Shown piece after piece: positions 23,304 through 33,349 of a DNA stretch of 64,000 nt. The stretch's first letter is position 1. Each line of letters opens with the position of its first letter. Source of the stretch: Epiperipatus broadwayi. Lineage: Eukaryota > Onychophora > Udeonychophora > Euonychophora > Peripatidae. The position numbers and the translations under genes were made by a program. Where the stretch lies: the NCBI GenBank assembly GCA_028023455.1, contig JAQFVV010000021.1:4740853-4804852 (forward strand), written 5' to 3'. The notes beneath the pieces are model-generated. The model had not been told where the DNA came from and did no database searches. It was given only the letters and a program-made list of their open reading frames with translations.

Positions 23304-24252
23304 GACGAAAATCAAAAATAAAAAACGGACGGATATGTCGGCGTGATAAATAATAACGGCATGGGATCACGAAAAAAAAAATGTTTTGTTTTACGTATGA
23401 CAGATGGGACAAATCGTCTCCCAGCAAGTAATTAAAGCGGCTAGAACAATAATGACAACAACAACAACAAAAAAATTGTATGATTTAATGAGTATTTAGG
23501 TGCAGTCAAGCACAGCAGGACCGAGGAAATAAAGTAATAACAGAAAAAAAAAACTATAAATAATTACTCGTATCACAATCTGTAAGTTAAATGCAGATTG
23601 AATTAACAAATCAATGAAGCAGAAATAAAATATAAAGAAGAATCGTTTAGGCTCGATAAAAAGTCAGTTATTAGATAATGAAATTAATGAAATAAATAAA
23701 TAGTGATATTGCGAAAATGACAGATGTCACTAGTTGGTGTATGAGGTTGCAGATTGAGGCATAGGTGTGTGTGGGTATGCATTAGGTTGGGTCATATTTT
23801 GAGCTTGATACAGCCATCTCTTCGCACTTTTGATTCTCATGGCTCTGGAAGGGAGGGGGGTTAACTTTCCAATGACGTACCAGTAAGAATCCTGGACTCA
23901 TTCTCGAATAAATAAAAGAAATAAATAAAGAATAAGAATTAGTAGTTGGCGCAAGATGAACAGGCAGTAGAATACGCTGCTGTTCACACGCTGTAAACAT
24001 GTTATATTTGTAGGGTTAGGGGATGCTATGGTTTCGTGTGCGTGGAGATCAAATTGGTTGATCAGCCAAAATCGATTGGAAAGAAGTGTATAGCTTTACC
24101 TAGCTGTCTCTCTGCAGTCACCCTCATCATCGTTATCATTACTCTCACCACAGAGTGGGAAAGTCTGCAATAAAGCAGAAGCAAGAGTTGAAAGCAAAAG
24201 AATTAAAATAAGCTCTCAACTCCGAATAAGTTTCGACCCGATTTTAATTCTC
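23304..24252 (+). other. Non-coding internal region of the LTR element
   Basis: About 950 bp between gag and the polypurine tract. No open frame above 72 codons and no pol-like motif. An imperfect hairpin (GCAAGAGTTGAAAGC against GCTCTCAACTC) lies near 24180-24222. It may carry packaging or transport signals; this is inference. Confidence 0.6.
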
Positions 24253-24270
24253 AAAACGGGCGGAGTGTAA
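24253..24270 (+). promoter_or_regulatory. Purine-rich tract before 3' LTR
   Basis: AAAACGGGCGGAGTGTAA abuts the 3' LTR. A purine-rich stretch here primes plus-strand DNA synthesis in LTR elements; this one is interrupted by a few pyrimidines. Confidence 0.55.
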
Positions 24271-25929
24271 TGTGACGACCACGTAAAGTTGTCACCACAT
24301 ACATTGGGAATAAGTTAGAAATAATGGAGTAATAAAAGTATCTGTTAGTTTTTTTTAAAAAAAAAAAGAAATCATAGAAGAAATTAAGTTTTACGGTCAA
24401 ATAACTTTAAAATTTTGTAATAGTAAGAGAAGGGGAGGGGGTGCATAAATAAAGAATGCTCTCGTTTCTCTCCTATAATTTAAATGCGCTTCTCTTAGTA
24501 AAAATGTATGTTAGCAAATTAAATAAAATGTCAAATACGAATGTAAAAAAAAGAAAGAAAGAATTGTAAACTTAAATAAAGAAATGTAATATGTAATATG
24601 TTAAAAGAAACAATATGGCCGTAGGTGTGAAAGTTTAATTAAAACTACGGTCAAGGAAATGATAACAATGAAAGTAATTGGGACTTACATTCCAACCGCA
24701 AATTAAATAAATCAAAAACTTGATGATAAGGATTGGTTGGAGAGATAAAATATTAATTAAAAAATTCCAAAAGCAAGGAACAGAAAGACTTTAAGAAATT
24801 AAATAGTTATCTAGGGATTAGCAGTCGAGACGTTGTGGAAACAACAGCTCCAGAAGAGAAATGAAAGAAATGCGTGGCTAGTAGCAGTAAAGGGACGTGG
24901 GTTCGCATCTAACCCGTCTCACCACTATCTCACCATGTAAAATCGTGCCTGACCTGCTGGAGGGACTCGTCTGTAACTGGATAACCTAAAGGATCAAATC
25001 GCAAGCAGAAAGGAATAACCCCACGAATGGAAGAATTGAATCGCGAGCTCGTAGGAATACTCATGGGACCAGTACGAAAAGCCTAGGTAATATAATATAA
25101 GCATGCATGCATTGTTTTACTCTGTTCATGATCGAAATCTAAAAAAGAAAATAAAAGGAAACGGAACATTTGAAATAGAACTTTACATATAAGTCACTAA
25201 GAACTAAATTATGGGTTTATTTATAAGTCGTGAGTCTAGTCGTATTATTAGTTAAGAGTGTATTTAATCATATTATTATTTAAGAATGTATTTAATCATA
25301 TTATTATTTAAGAGTTATTTAATCATATTATTATGTATTTTTTTTGTAATCTATTTTATTTATAAGAGTGAATGATTATTAAACATGTTATTATTAAATT
25401 TGTATCATTGCTTTATCTTGCTATCGCCAAGCTACGATAGAGGGGAAACCGTAAAGTGATTAAAGGAGGGCATACTAATTGGTTTTAAAATATTCATGTG
25501 CTGCTTGTCATGCGAATTCCCAAATCAAATAAATAGCAAGCGCTGGACGGTCTTAAGTTTGAATAACTTACTTTGTTCAGCAGCCGGGATTTCTTGATTG
25601 GGAAAAATAACGCCAAGGTAATATGCACGTATTGCCTTGGGGTTCAATCAAGAGTACAGATATAGGGTTAAGCTTGTATCTGTATTAGATCTCTGCTTGC
25701 ATTGTAATGGCGTGGTTAAGGAACAACAAGTAATAGGAATCAAAGTGTCAAAATAAATGTATCGAAAGAGGTTATCTAAAAGGAAATATAATTAACGAGT
25801 ATAAATAAATGAAATAATCCGAATAAATATATGAAATATTCACAAAATAAATAGTCAACTGCTTAAATATAATAATTGAAGAGATTCCAAAAAAGGGTAA
25901 TCAACCGGAGAACCACGTTTCCGTTATAA
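24271..25929 (+). repeat. 3' LTR
   Basis: Same termini as the 5' LTR. Five of the differences from the 5' copy, all transitions, fall within an 18 bp stretch (25508-25525). Confidence 0.9.
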
Positions 25930-26374
25930 TATATACATTATACAACTTTATATGTTATCTTATATAATTTTCCATTCATTTTCACTTGACCAGTTGTTAA
26001 CTAAATTTATTGAAGTTTTGTAAATATTCATGCAATTATTTATTTAATGCGATATGTTTCATATATTTGTCTTCTAAAAATTATATAAGATAATATATAT
26101 AAAGTTATATAATGTATTATTTATTCTGTATATTGTTATGTCATATAGTCAATTCTTTGAAGTTATATTTGATCTCCATATGAAGTTTTAATCTATTTTT
26201 CAGATGTTTTATTTTGTCATTGTTATTTTACTTCCATTATGAAACACTAGATGGTGGTTTTTCCGCTATAAGTGGTTAACAATAAAATATATGATTAACA
26301 TTTGAAAATGGCACAAAACCATGTGCCGAAAAAGGCATTTTATGTGTAATTATTATATATACATTTCACATTAG

Positions 26375-26472
26375 AAATCAGTCAACATTTAAACAATCCC
26401 AATATAGATACAATCAACAATCTTAAACTGTTGTCAAGGCAACCTCCTTTTAACAATAAAGGTGGAATATAT
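26375..26472 (-). repeat. Repeat family G, single arm
   Basis: CAACAATCTTAAACTGTTGT and GTCAAGGCAACCTCCTTTTA match, in reverse complement, 48010-48150 and 49556-49612, and match directly 51010-51085. Confidence 0.7.
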
Positions 26473-27515
26473 ATTTATATAGCTGTTGTATATGATTTTT
26501 TTATTATTTATTATAGATTACAAAATATATAACTTTTTCCACTGAAAGCTTGATCTAGAGAATATCACACTTGTATTTATCTCTGTCACCATAAAAAATA
26601 AATGTTGTGATCAAGCTGTCATTTACATGCTCCAATGTCATATGATGTCATATGATTACCTGAGCAACTAATCATACAGTTATTCACATTTATTAAAGAA
26701 AGTCTATACAGTACTTATCGACATGTTTAAATGTGTATTTACATAAAAACAATCTGCATGCAGAAAATTTACAGAAGATGCATGAAACATTCAAAATCCA
26801 TACCATTCAGAAATGAATAATTCAATTTAATGACAAAAAACTGCATAAAAGATTCAAAATATATTCTACTATTCCAAGTTGAATAATAATTCAATTTAAG
26901 GGTATATATATAAAAAAAGGATAAAGTTAGTGACAAAATAATTTTACTTATTTTTTATACTGTTCAAAGTTGAATACTAATTCATCCTATTAGTACAAAA
27001 AAAAGAATAGATATCTTTGCAGGACTTGTTTTCCCCTTTTAACATTAAGACCATCTGCATAGAGGGATGACCGTAAGAGAAAATTCAAGAAGGCATAGGT
27101 GATTGCAAGAGACCCAAATTCAATCAACAAGAAGGAGTCTTACATCCCTTTATCAAAAAATTTGAACATCTGACATTTATAATTTATTCTCCCTGCAATA
27201 ATTTGCATATTTTATAAACTATATATTCATGCTGCTCCAGCACAGTTAGTTAATTAATTTTGCACTATGATTCTGATGAGAATTTGTCGAAAGTTAACTC
27301 AGTGCTATGAAGTGAGAATATATCTATAAGGTTATACCTTTTCATAGTTGTTTGACTCAGCTCAAGTTTTTTTGGAAAATCGATAATTATGGAGTACCTA
27401 TTATTTTAAGTACTATTTAAAATATAACACTTCAAATCCTACCTTTATCAAAACATTTTCAGTATGGTAATTCTTGCTAAACAGGATCATTAAAAAAAAC
27501 ACATTTTAAGTATGA
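26473..27515. other. No recognised gene; hammerhead candidate at 27262-27305
   Basis: AT-rich sequence. The only structured element seen is the possible ribozyme annotated separately. Confidence 0.45.
27262..27305 (+). ncRNA. Possible hammerhead ribozyme (weak)
   Basis: Core CTGATGA (27273-27279) is followed by a short GA/TC stem II, GAAA (27289-27292), a 3 bp stem III (AGT/ACT, loop TA), and C at the cleavage position (27300). GCACT upstream pairs with AGTGC directly after the site, but six unpaired bases separate it from the core. Stem II is only 2 bp. The core and stem III fit; stems I and II are poor, so this may be chance or a relic. Confidence 0.3.
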
Positions 27516-27519
27516 TATT

Positions 27520-27650
27520 AAGGCCCTACACAGTTTTGGAGTGTCCGACTTGGGATCAAAAGATCCCAGGATTGATTCTGCTGCTTGCAGTTCTGGCACT
27601 TAAACATCTTATGAATTTCCATCCAATAAAGCCATTAGCCTTTTTTTTTG
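27520..27650 (+). mobile_element. tRNA-derived SINE, family 2 (copy a of a pair)
   Basis: GATCCCAGGATTGATTCTGC is B-box-like. The 3' part CTTATGAATTTCCATCC and a T-rich end follow. It is immediately followed by a second copy in the same orientation. Confidence 0.6.
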
Positions 27651-27654
27651 TTCT

Positions 27655-27782
27655 GTGCAGCTTGGTATAATTGGTAGACCACCCAACTTGGATCAAGAGA
27701 TCCCAGGATCGATTTTGGCACTTGAAGGTCTGGTATTCAAACTTATGAACTCCTGAGATATAAAGCCATATGCCTTTTTTAT
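27655..27782 (+). mobile_element. tRNA-derived SINE, family 2 (copy b of a pair)
   Basis: A-box-like TATAATTGGTAGACC, B-box-like CCCAGGATCGATTTTGG and the family 3' segment CTTATGAACTCCTGAGATAT. The head-to-tail pair suggests one copy inserted beside the other's tail. Confidence 0.65.
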
Positions 27783-28021
27783 GTATAGCAATGAAGATTT
27801 ATACTTTTCTGACTTATGCATAAATAAAGTTATGCAAAAAAGTCATGGAGTGGATTATTTACGTAAATGTAACTGTCTGTGTTTTATACATATTTTTTTG
27901 AAGATAACTTTTTTTTCCTTTTAAAACAAACCAGCATATAAAAAAAGAGGTAAAACTGTTTGGAATCAGTATTCAGATTTTGAAGTGTGTTTCTAGATAA
28001 TCAGTGTTATTTACATAGTGT

Positions 28022-28155
28022 TCTGGCAGTTTGGTATAGTGATAGGGTATCAGGCTCTTGAATGGAAGGTCCTTGGATTGATTCCTATTCTGACACTTTT
28101 GGCACTCAAAATTATAAAATCCTGAGCAATAGAACCATACAGTTATTTATTTTCA
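28022..28155 (+). mobile_element. tRNA-derived SINE, family 2
   Basis: A box GGTATAGTGATAGGG, B box CTTGGATTGATTCC and the 3' segment AAATCCTGAGCAATAGAACC. The best-preserved head of this family in the window. Confidence 0.75.
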
Positions 28156-28299
28156 CTTATATAACACATACTATTTAGAATAATGCTTTTGGTAATCCAT
28201 AAATATGTTTGTCTGAAAGTTTGTGCTAATGACATTTTATGTATAGTTATGCATTAAACTGTTTCCTTCGTCGACTTGTAATCATTATATGTTTTTAAA

Positions 28300-28665
28300 A
28301 AATTCAAACTTTATTTAATCTTTTGAAATACATTCAACCATTATTAATACCACATGTTAGTATACAGCCGAACCGAACAAATCTTATTTTCCTCTCTGAG
28401 TTTCTGGCCAGTACCATACTATCATGGGAATCGAACCAATGACCAGATCAATGAATACCGAATTTAAAGTGACACCCTAAACAATTAGGCTATTCTGATA
28501 AAGCCTTTGTCAGTTGTCAGAAAACCTTAGTTGTTTAGGAAATCACTTTAAATCCACTAATCTAGTCACCGGCTCAATTCCCGTGTTAGGACTGTACTGG
28601 TCAAGCCAGAAACACCTAAAGAGAGGAGACTAATATCATTGAATACATTGTGCTGTATACTAATA
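28300..28665. mobile_element. Head-to-head pair of SINE family 3
   Basis: The left half (minus strand) reads GGTTCGATTCCCATGATAG, a B box, then GCCAGAAACTCAGAGAGG, and ends in AGATTAAATAAAGTTTG. The right half (plus strand) reads CGGCTCAATTCCCGTGTTAG, then AGCCAGAAACACCTAAAGAG. The two heads face each other near 28480-28515. The same arrangement occurs at 43766-44150. It may be a 5' inversion during insertion rather than two events. Confidence 0.7.
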
Positions 28666-28849
28666 AGTAGGTTATTAATCATGGTTAATAAAATATGTCA
28701 TGTGACATCTGACTTGATTTTTTTTTGTAACGTTAACTAAACTTGGAATTTTTCTAAAAATATTTAACAAGTGAAACTAGATGAAGGAAACAGTTTGACA
28801 TATAATTATATATATATATTTAAACTATTTATCCAGTATACTGAATGTT

Positions 28850-29130
28850 TATAATAGTAGAGAGATTTGAACTTAGGATTTTCAGTCCTCCACTCCATCT
28901 CAAACAACTGATACCACACACATGTGAAAAAGATAAATGATCCCCAATATAAGTATTTCATGCAGATTATAATCTGGCTCAACTGATGAGTGCTGGTTCT
29001 GCACGAAATACCTATATTGGGAATCATGTCTTTTTCACATGTGTGTGGCCGTGTGTCGGTTGTTTGAGATGGAATGGAGAATAAATATAGACTGAAAATC
29101 CTACGCTCAAATCCCTCTATTTACTTATAT
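28850..29130 (+). mobile_element. Foldback retroposon containing a canonical hammerhead
   Basis: Inverted arm 28850-28965 and sense arm 28995-29130 are imperfect reverse complements (GTGTGTGG, TTTTTCACATGTG, ATTTCATGCAG shared in inverted form). The spacer and first bases of the sense arm hold the ribozyme at 28978-29021. Both arms end in a tRNA-B-box-like GTTCAAATCTC / GCTCAAATCCC. The architecture, an inverted part followed by a sense part, is the same as in the 17-63 kb family, although the sequence differs. Confidence 0.75.
28978..29021 (+). ncRNA. Type I hammerhead ribozyme motif
   Basis: All parts are present in order. Stem I: CTCAA (28978-28982) pairs with TTGGG (29017-29021), with one G-U. 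Core: CTGATGA (28983-28989). Stem II: GTGC/GCAC closing the loop TGGTTCT, with the conserved G-C pair next to the core. Then GAAA (29005-29008). Stem III: ATA/TAT with loop CC. Cleavage position: A at 29016 preceded by U, satisfying the UH rule. A 1-3 bp stem III is typical of hammerheads in animal retroelements. This is a structural match by eye; activity is untested. Confidence 0.75.
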
Positions 29131-29139
29131 ATGTACGTA

Positions 29140-30440
29140 TATATCTGTAAACATAATGATGGTTATGCAACTATTAATATGTAAAAGATAAGGCAAAAGA
29201 AAATATATGTATCAATTAGCATTTGATTTGCATAGTATTGTCTTTGCCTTCACAGTTCCTCTCCATCTGCAGTGAATCATTTAAGGCTGTTTTACATTAA
29301 CGCAACCTCGTAATACAAATTTCATTGATGCAAACATGCTTTTATATTTATTGACATAAAACTTGAAGCCAATCAACGTGAGAATGACAGGTGAAATGAA
29401 ATTTTACTTTTATATCATATTACATCAAAGCTTCTTCAACTAGAAAAGATTACTTCATTCAGAACAATGGTAGACAAAAATAAAAAGATTTACAAAACGA
29501 ATCCAGCTTATTGACATTTTGAGGCGTGAATAAAAATATAGTTACTTTAAATAACTGTAATTATTATTCAAGTATACATTTAAAAACATTAATCTGTTTG
29601 TAAGATGATATGTGAAGGTGGTAAGTTGCTGCGCTAGAGTGGCCGACTGGAAAAGTAAACATCCAACAACTGAAACTCAATCTATCATTTCCGGTACTCG
29701 CACGTCATATGACTTCCGGAATGATTATATTAGTAAGTCTACAGTTACAGATCATGGCAAAGTGCATGTAATAAGTATCTTTTATAAAAACAATTTCTTA
29801 TTCAGCTCTAAATTCCAGATTAAACTGTATTAAGTAAGTAAAAGCAATAGAATGAAGAGAGTAAAGGGTTAATCGGGGAAGGGAGATGGGGTATAGATAC
29901 ACTTATTTAAATTTTTAATCTAAAGAGAAACATGTATATGTGCAGATAACAAATATCAGATGATATTCGATTCAGGTTCAAATTAGGGTTGGGTAAGATA
30001 ATGAAAATTTTATCGCTCCCATCAAGGTTAAGATTTTTTTACAGATTATTGGCTTCTGATCATTCAATGTTTGTTTATAAAAAGATGTTTACCCGTTTTA
30101 ACTGGAAGTTAAACAAATTTAGGGATAATAAAAACCTTTACCATCTAGAAATTGTCAGGGTTGCGGTAGTAATGTTTACTGAATAATATTTCTGTAATTT
30201 AATTTTCACAAAAATATTATTCATTATTGGATAATCTAATTTCCTTCGTCACTATTTTTCTATGGTTTGGGAGAGCGGTTGGATAGGCTCTTGCTTTCCA
30301 TTGAACTACGTAAAGGTGTTTTACCTAAATAAAAAATTAAGTGGTTTATGAGGCACTAATGTTGACTTTTATCTTTTCACTCGTATTTGGTACTTGCATA
30401 AAAAGGATTTGCATAAATTGCTGAAGTTGATTTTTAAAAA
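29140..30440. other. No supported gene; short dispersed motif near 29600
   Basis: AAACTCAATCTATCATTTCC at 29689 recurs at 37519, and both follow a T(A)G-rich segment. It may be a fragment of an unknown repeat. The frames at 29612-29833 and 29989-30186 show no motif. Confidence 0.4.
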
Positions 30441-30456
30441 AATCCAAAAAACATGT

Positions 30457-30540
30457 CAAGCGTTGGTGGCCTAGTGGTTAGCATAGTTGCCTTCCAAGCA
30501 GCTGACCCGAGTTCGCTTCCCGATCTGACATATGAAAAAA
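30457..30540 (+). mobile_element. tRNA-derived SINE, family 1
   Basis: Begins TCAAGCGTTGG; A box TGGCCTAGTGG, B box GAGTTCGCTTCC, 3' end CTGACATATG plus an A run. Imperfect TSD: AAAATCCAAAAAACATG before, AAAATCCAGAAAATG after. Confidence 0.85.
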
Positions 30541-31440
30541 AAATCCAGAAAATGTTGCTACTATAATTAATTTTAAAAAATTCGACAGAAATTTTGAATA
30601 AAGTAGGCAAAAAAAAAAAATATCGTTTTAAAAACTAATTACAGTATAATTATTATTCATTATTTTAGTCTTGGATTACAAATTTAGTTTTTGCTTTTTC
30701 TCGCTAGATGACAGCATATTTTAGTTAATTCTTGTTAATATAAGCACGAGGGGGAAATTACATGTACATTACTTTTATATAAACACTCATATTATTTATA
30801 CTCAACATGCATATATTAAAGCATTTTTTCAAAAAATCTATTTTAAATCAAAGAATATATGGATGAATTATTACCATTAAAAGTTTATAAAATATCATTT
30901 ATTATATCTACCAAAGGAAAGGCTTCACGTTCCAAACCAGGCTTTTCCAAATCTTTTCTATGCCCTGCTCTATTCTTTAATTGCGTCCCGACGACGATTC
31001 CGCTTGCCATAAGATCATTCTTTACCCCCACCCACCCCCACCCCAACTTTACTTTTATTCTCACAACATATATTCGATAATATCATTTAGTTCACGCCCA
31101 TCTAATTTCTCTAATAATTTTCTCAAGTAAAATCTTTTTCAATTACTCTTTTCAACAAGTCTACATATTATTATTCCAGGTAATGTCTTTCACCCTTCTC
31201 CAAATATATATCTTTAAAGCTGCTAAACTTTTCTCTATATCTCTGATTCATTAATAAGATACACCAAAGTCTTATAACTAAAATTCAGTGAACCACAGAA
31301 TAACAGCCACTCACTGAAAACCTATTTAGCTATTATATTTTTCCTTTCTACTTCTTTTTGTCATTATTTTCATTATCAGTCGTCCAACCATTGAAATATC
31401 TAAACACATTAATCTGTTCCAATAACTTCTTATCTAATAA
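30541..31440. other. No recognised gene
   Basis: AT-rich; a C-rich patch (CCCCCACCCACCCCCACCCC at 31025) stands out but has no clear role. Confidence 0.45.
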
Positions 31441-31448
31441 AAGTAATG

Positions 31449-31822
31449 GGATGATTTGATGTACTGTGGCTTCTCCTTAAACGAAGTCAAGACTATCTCA
31501 GCAATTATGCCCAGATAAACCTGTTAGCCACTTTATTTTCCATTCTCCACTCTAAGTTTTCCCATATTCTGTTCCATCCCATTTCCACAACATAATCTTT
31601 GTCAACTCTATGGCCTTTATATCTAAATCCCCATTATCTTTTCCCAAACCCAGTATAAAAACCAATAATTCACTTTCTGTATAATCACTTTTTTCATATT
31701 TATTTCATTATATGTACCCTTTCTGTTTTCAAGCATTTACATTCAATTAATAAATACCTAATATTTTCTATTCTTTCCTTACATAATTTACAAAATAAAT
31801 CACGCATATTTTCCATTTACAT
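31449..31822 (-). pseudogene. Zinc-finger LINE 3' fragment
   Basis: Reverse complement of the 3' end seen at 12597-12943: the zinc-motif region, the CLKTERVHIM-type segment and the terminal GAAGCCACAGTACATCA. The frame is broken. Confidence 0.75.
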
Positions 31823-31880
31823 ATGATGTGATGTGATGTATTGTGGCTTCTCCTTAAACGAAGTCAAGAATATCTCAGCA
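31823..31880 (-). mobile_element. Second LINE 3' tail joined to the first
   Basis: Begins at the left with ATGATGTGATGTGATGTATT, the family's terminal repeat, and covers only the last ~60 bp of the tail. It lies head-to-tail with the previous fragment and continues directly into a hammerhead-family segment. Confidence 0.7.
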
Positions 31881-31950
31881 ATTATGCTCAGATAAACCAA
31901 ATTCTCCATACAGTAGTGCCACCAAGTGCAAGCCTTTGCAATCTAATAAT
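31881..31950 (-). mobile_element. Hammerhead-family segment fused to a LINE tail
   Basis: TTCTCCATACAGTAGTGCCA is the diagnostic inverted end of the 17-63 kb family. Read on the minus strand, retroposon sequence (GGCACTACTGTATGGAG) runs straight into the LINE 3' tail, as at 41176. Confidence 0.65.
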
Positions 31951-32059
31951 CATTCTTAATGTGGTTTATCTTAAGTATATTTACGAATACACTGTATTCA
32001 TTTTTTTTTAGTTTTAGTGAGGAAAAAAAATTTTCTATTTGGAATTCATTAAATAAATA

Positions 32060-32205
32060 AAATTATCGAATGGCTTTATTGCTCAGGAATTCATAAGAAG
32101 TCTGAGTATTGGAAGTGCCATAACTGGAATTAATTCCAAAATCTGAGATACAGAATCTGGCTTTCTACCACTGCACTTAATGATGCAGGTTTTTGCATTC
32201 ACTTA
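32060..32205 (-). mobile_element. tRNA-derived SINE, family 2
   Basis: The reverse complement contains TATGAATTCCTGAGCAATAA (32088-32069 region) and GGAATTAATTCCAGTTATGG in the B-box position. Diverged. Confidence 0.55.
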
Positions 32206-32395
32206 TAAGACTAAAAAAAAGTTTATAAATACATTAGTTAGTAGGATATCTAAATTATTAAACATATAAATACGTAGCATATTTATAGTAGTAAACTACT
32301 TTATTTCAGAATTACATAAATACATGCAAGAAATCAGTAGATATCAGATAGTAATACTGATAGTGTTATAGAATATGATCTATCAAGTTTACTTA

Positions 32396-32409
32396 CCACT
32401 AGATGGCGC
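32396..32409 (+). promoter_or_regulatory. CTCF-like motif
   Basis: CCACTAGATGGCGC fits the animal CTCF core consensus CCASYAGRKGGCRS at every position. In this genome CTAGATGG motifs also occur inside repeats (26247, 58999), so occupancy is uncertain. Confidence 0.35.
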
Positions 32410-33105
32410 TTTAGCTATTAAAGCAGTGAAGAAATTAATCCATAAGAAATTAAATGTACACATTTATTTGTTTTAAAAAAATTGCAAAACAATAAAAATA
32501 TTAACCCATAATAACTTAAATGATAATAATAATTGTGGTGACTATAATTTATTATATTGCATTCTATGTAACAAAAGGAAGCAACAAATATTTTCTTTTT
32601 AATAATTTCAAAATGAACGATTGATTTTCAGTTCACCATTGGGATAACAGTGATATTACAAATACTTTTGTACATGAAATTATGTTTATTACCCAGTTTG
32701 TTGTGGATTACTTTATTATTGTCATTATTATTTGTTGTTGTCATTGTTGTTGGGGTGGGGGCAATGCATTTAATTTCATTTGTCATTGCTTTTATTTAAC
32801 ACACTATGATTAACTATTTTCTTATGGATTACTTTTCATCTTTGCTAAAGAGCTGTGTAGTAATTTGAATAATAGTATGTACATTTAATTTTCTTATGGA
32901 ATAATTATTTCATTGTTTTGACTTATGAAGTGCCTTCTGGCAGTAGATTGTGAAACTGAAAGCAGTTCACATGCTATAAACAGGTCCCATAGTACCAAAC
33001 ATTTTTCTGGTTATTGTTTACAAATTTATTACTTTGCATTCAAGATTAAAGTTTCCTATATTGAGGAAAGTATGAAATAATTTCAGAAATTGAATGGAAC
33101 TTTTA
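32410..33105. other. No recognised gene
   Basis: AT-rich sequence without supported features. Confidence 0.45.
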
Positions 33106-33109
33106 ACTT

Positions 33110-33345
33110 GTTCCTATATATTAAATCCTTCTATGCTCTCCTATGCAACTTTTATATATAATTACTACTTAACAGTTTTGACCATCCTGCTGTCTTCATT
33201 AGAGTTCTTTTTAACCTTTACCTTCCTCTTTGATGAGGATTACAAGATAGTTGAAACTGTAAGAAAATAAAGGAATCGTTATATATAAAAGTTACATTAT
33301 GCATATGGGAACAGCATAGAAGAATTTAATATATATGAATATGAA
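33110..33345. repeat. Inverted repeat, arms about 85-100 bp
   Basis: CTTCTATGCTCTCCTATGCA on the left matches TGCATATGGGAACAGCATAG on the right in inverted form, and AACTTTTATATATAA is opposite TTATATATAAAAGTT. Each arm carries a hairpin-plus-GAAAC segment related to 16440-16500. Confidence 0.65.
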
Positions 33346-33349
33346 GAAA

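Larger units (their letters stand above)
19743..25929 (+). mobile_element. Complete LTR retrotransposon, gag-only (non-autonomous)
   Basis: Two near-identical LTRs (19743-21405 and 24271-25929) bracket 2.87 kb containing a primer-binding-site candidate, one gag reading frame and a purine-rich tract. The flanking bases TATAT (19738-19742 and 25930-25934) could be a 5 bp TSD, but they lie in a TA repeat and the exact edge is ambiguous by a base. No protease, reverse transcriptase, RNase H or integrase frame exists between gag and the 3' LTR, and no remnant of one was seen. This layout matches gag-only elements described in plants (TR-GAG) and implies that pol is supplied in trans. Confidence 0.88.
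19525..26345. repeat. Palindromic element (foldback family C), split by an LTR element
   Basis: Left arm 19525-19742: TTTTTCAGCATATGGTTTTG, then AACACCATCTAGTGTTC, then CTTCAAAGAATTGACTATAT. Right arm 25930-26345: the same blocks in reverse-complement order, ending CATGTGCCGAAAAAGGCATT. The 6.2 kb LTR retrotransposon lies in the AT-rich loop. A further small hairpin fills the right side of the loop (25935-26125). A single-arm relative is at 58855-59115. No open frame belongs to it. Confidence 0.8.

Noticed and set aside
30457-30540. Possible tRNA gene (A and B boxes present)
   Set aside because: No cloverleaf acceptor or anticodon stem, an A-rich tail and flanking direct repeats; it is a SINE, as are the copies at 4324, 50794 and 59867.
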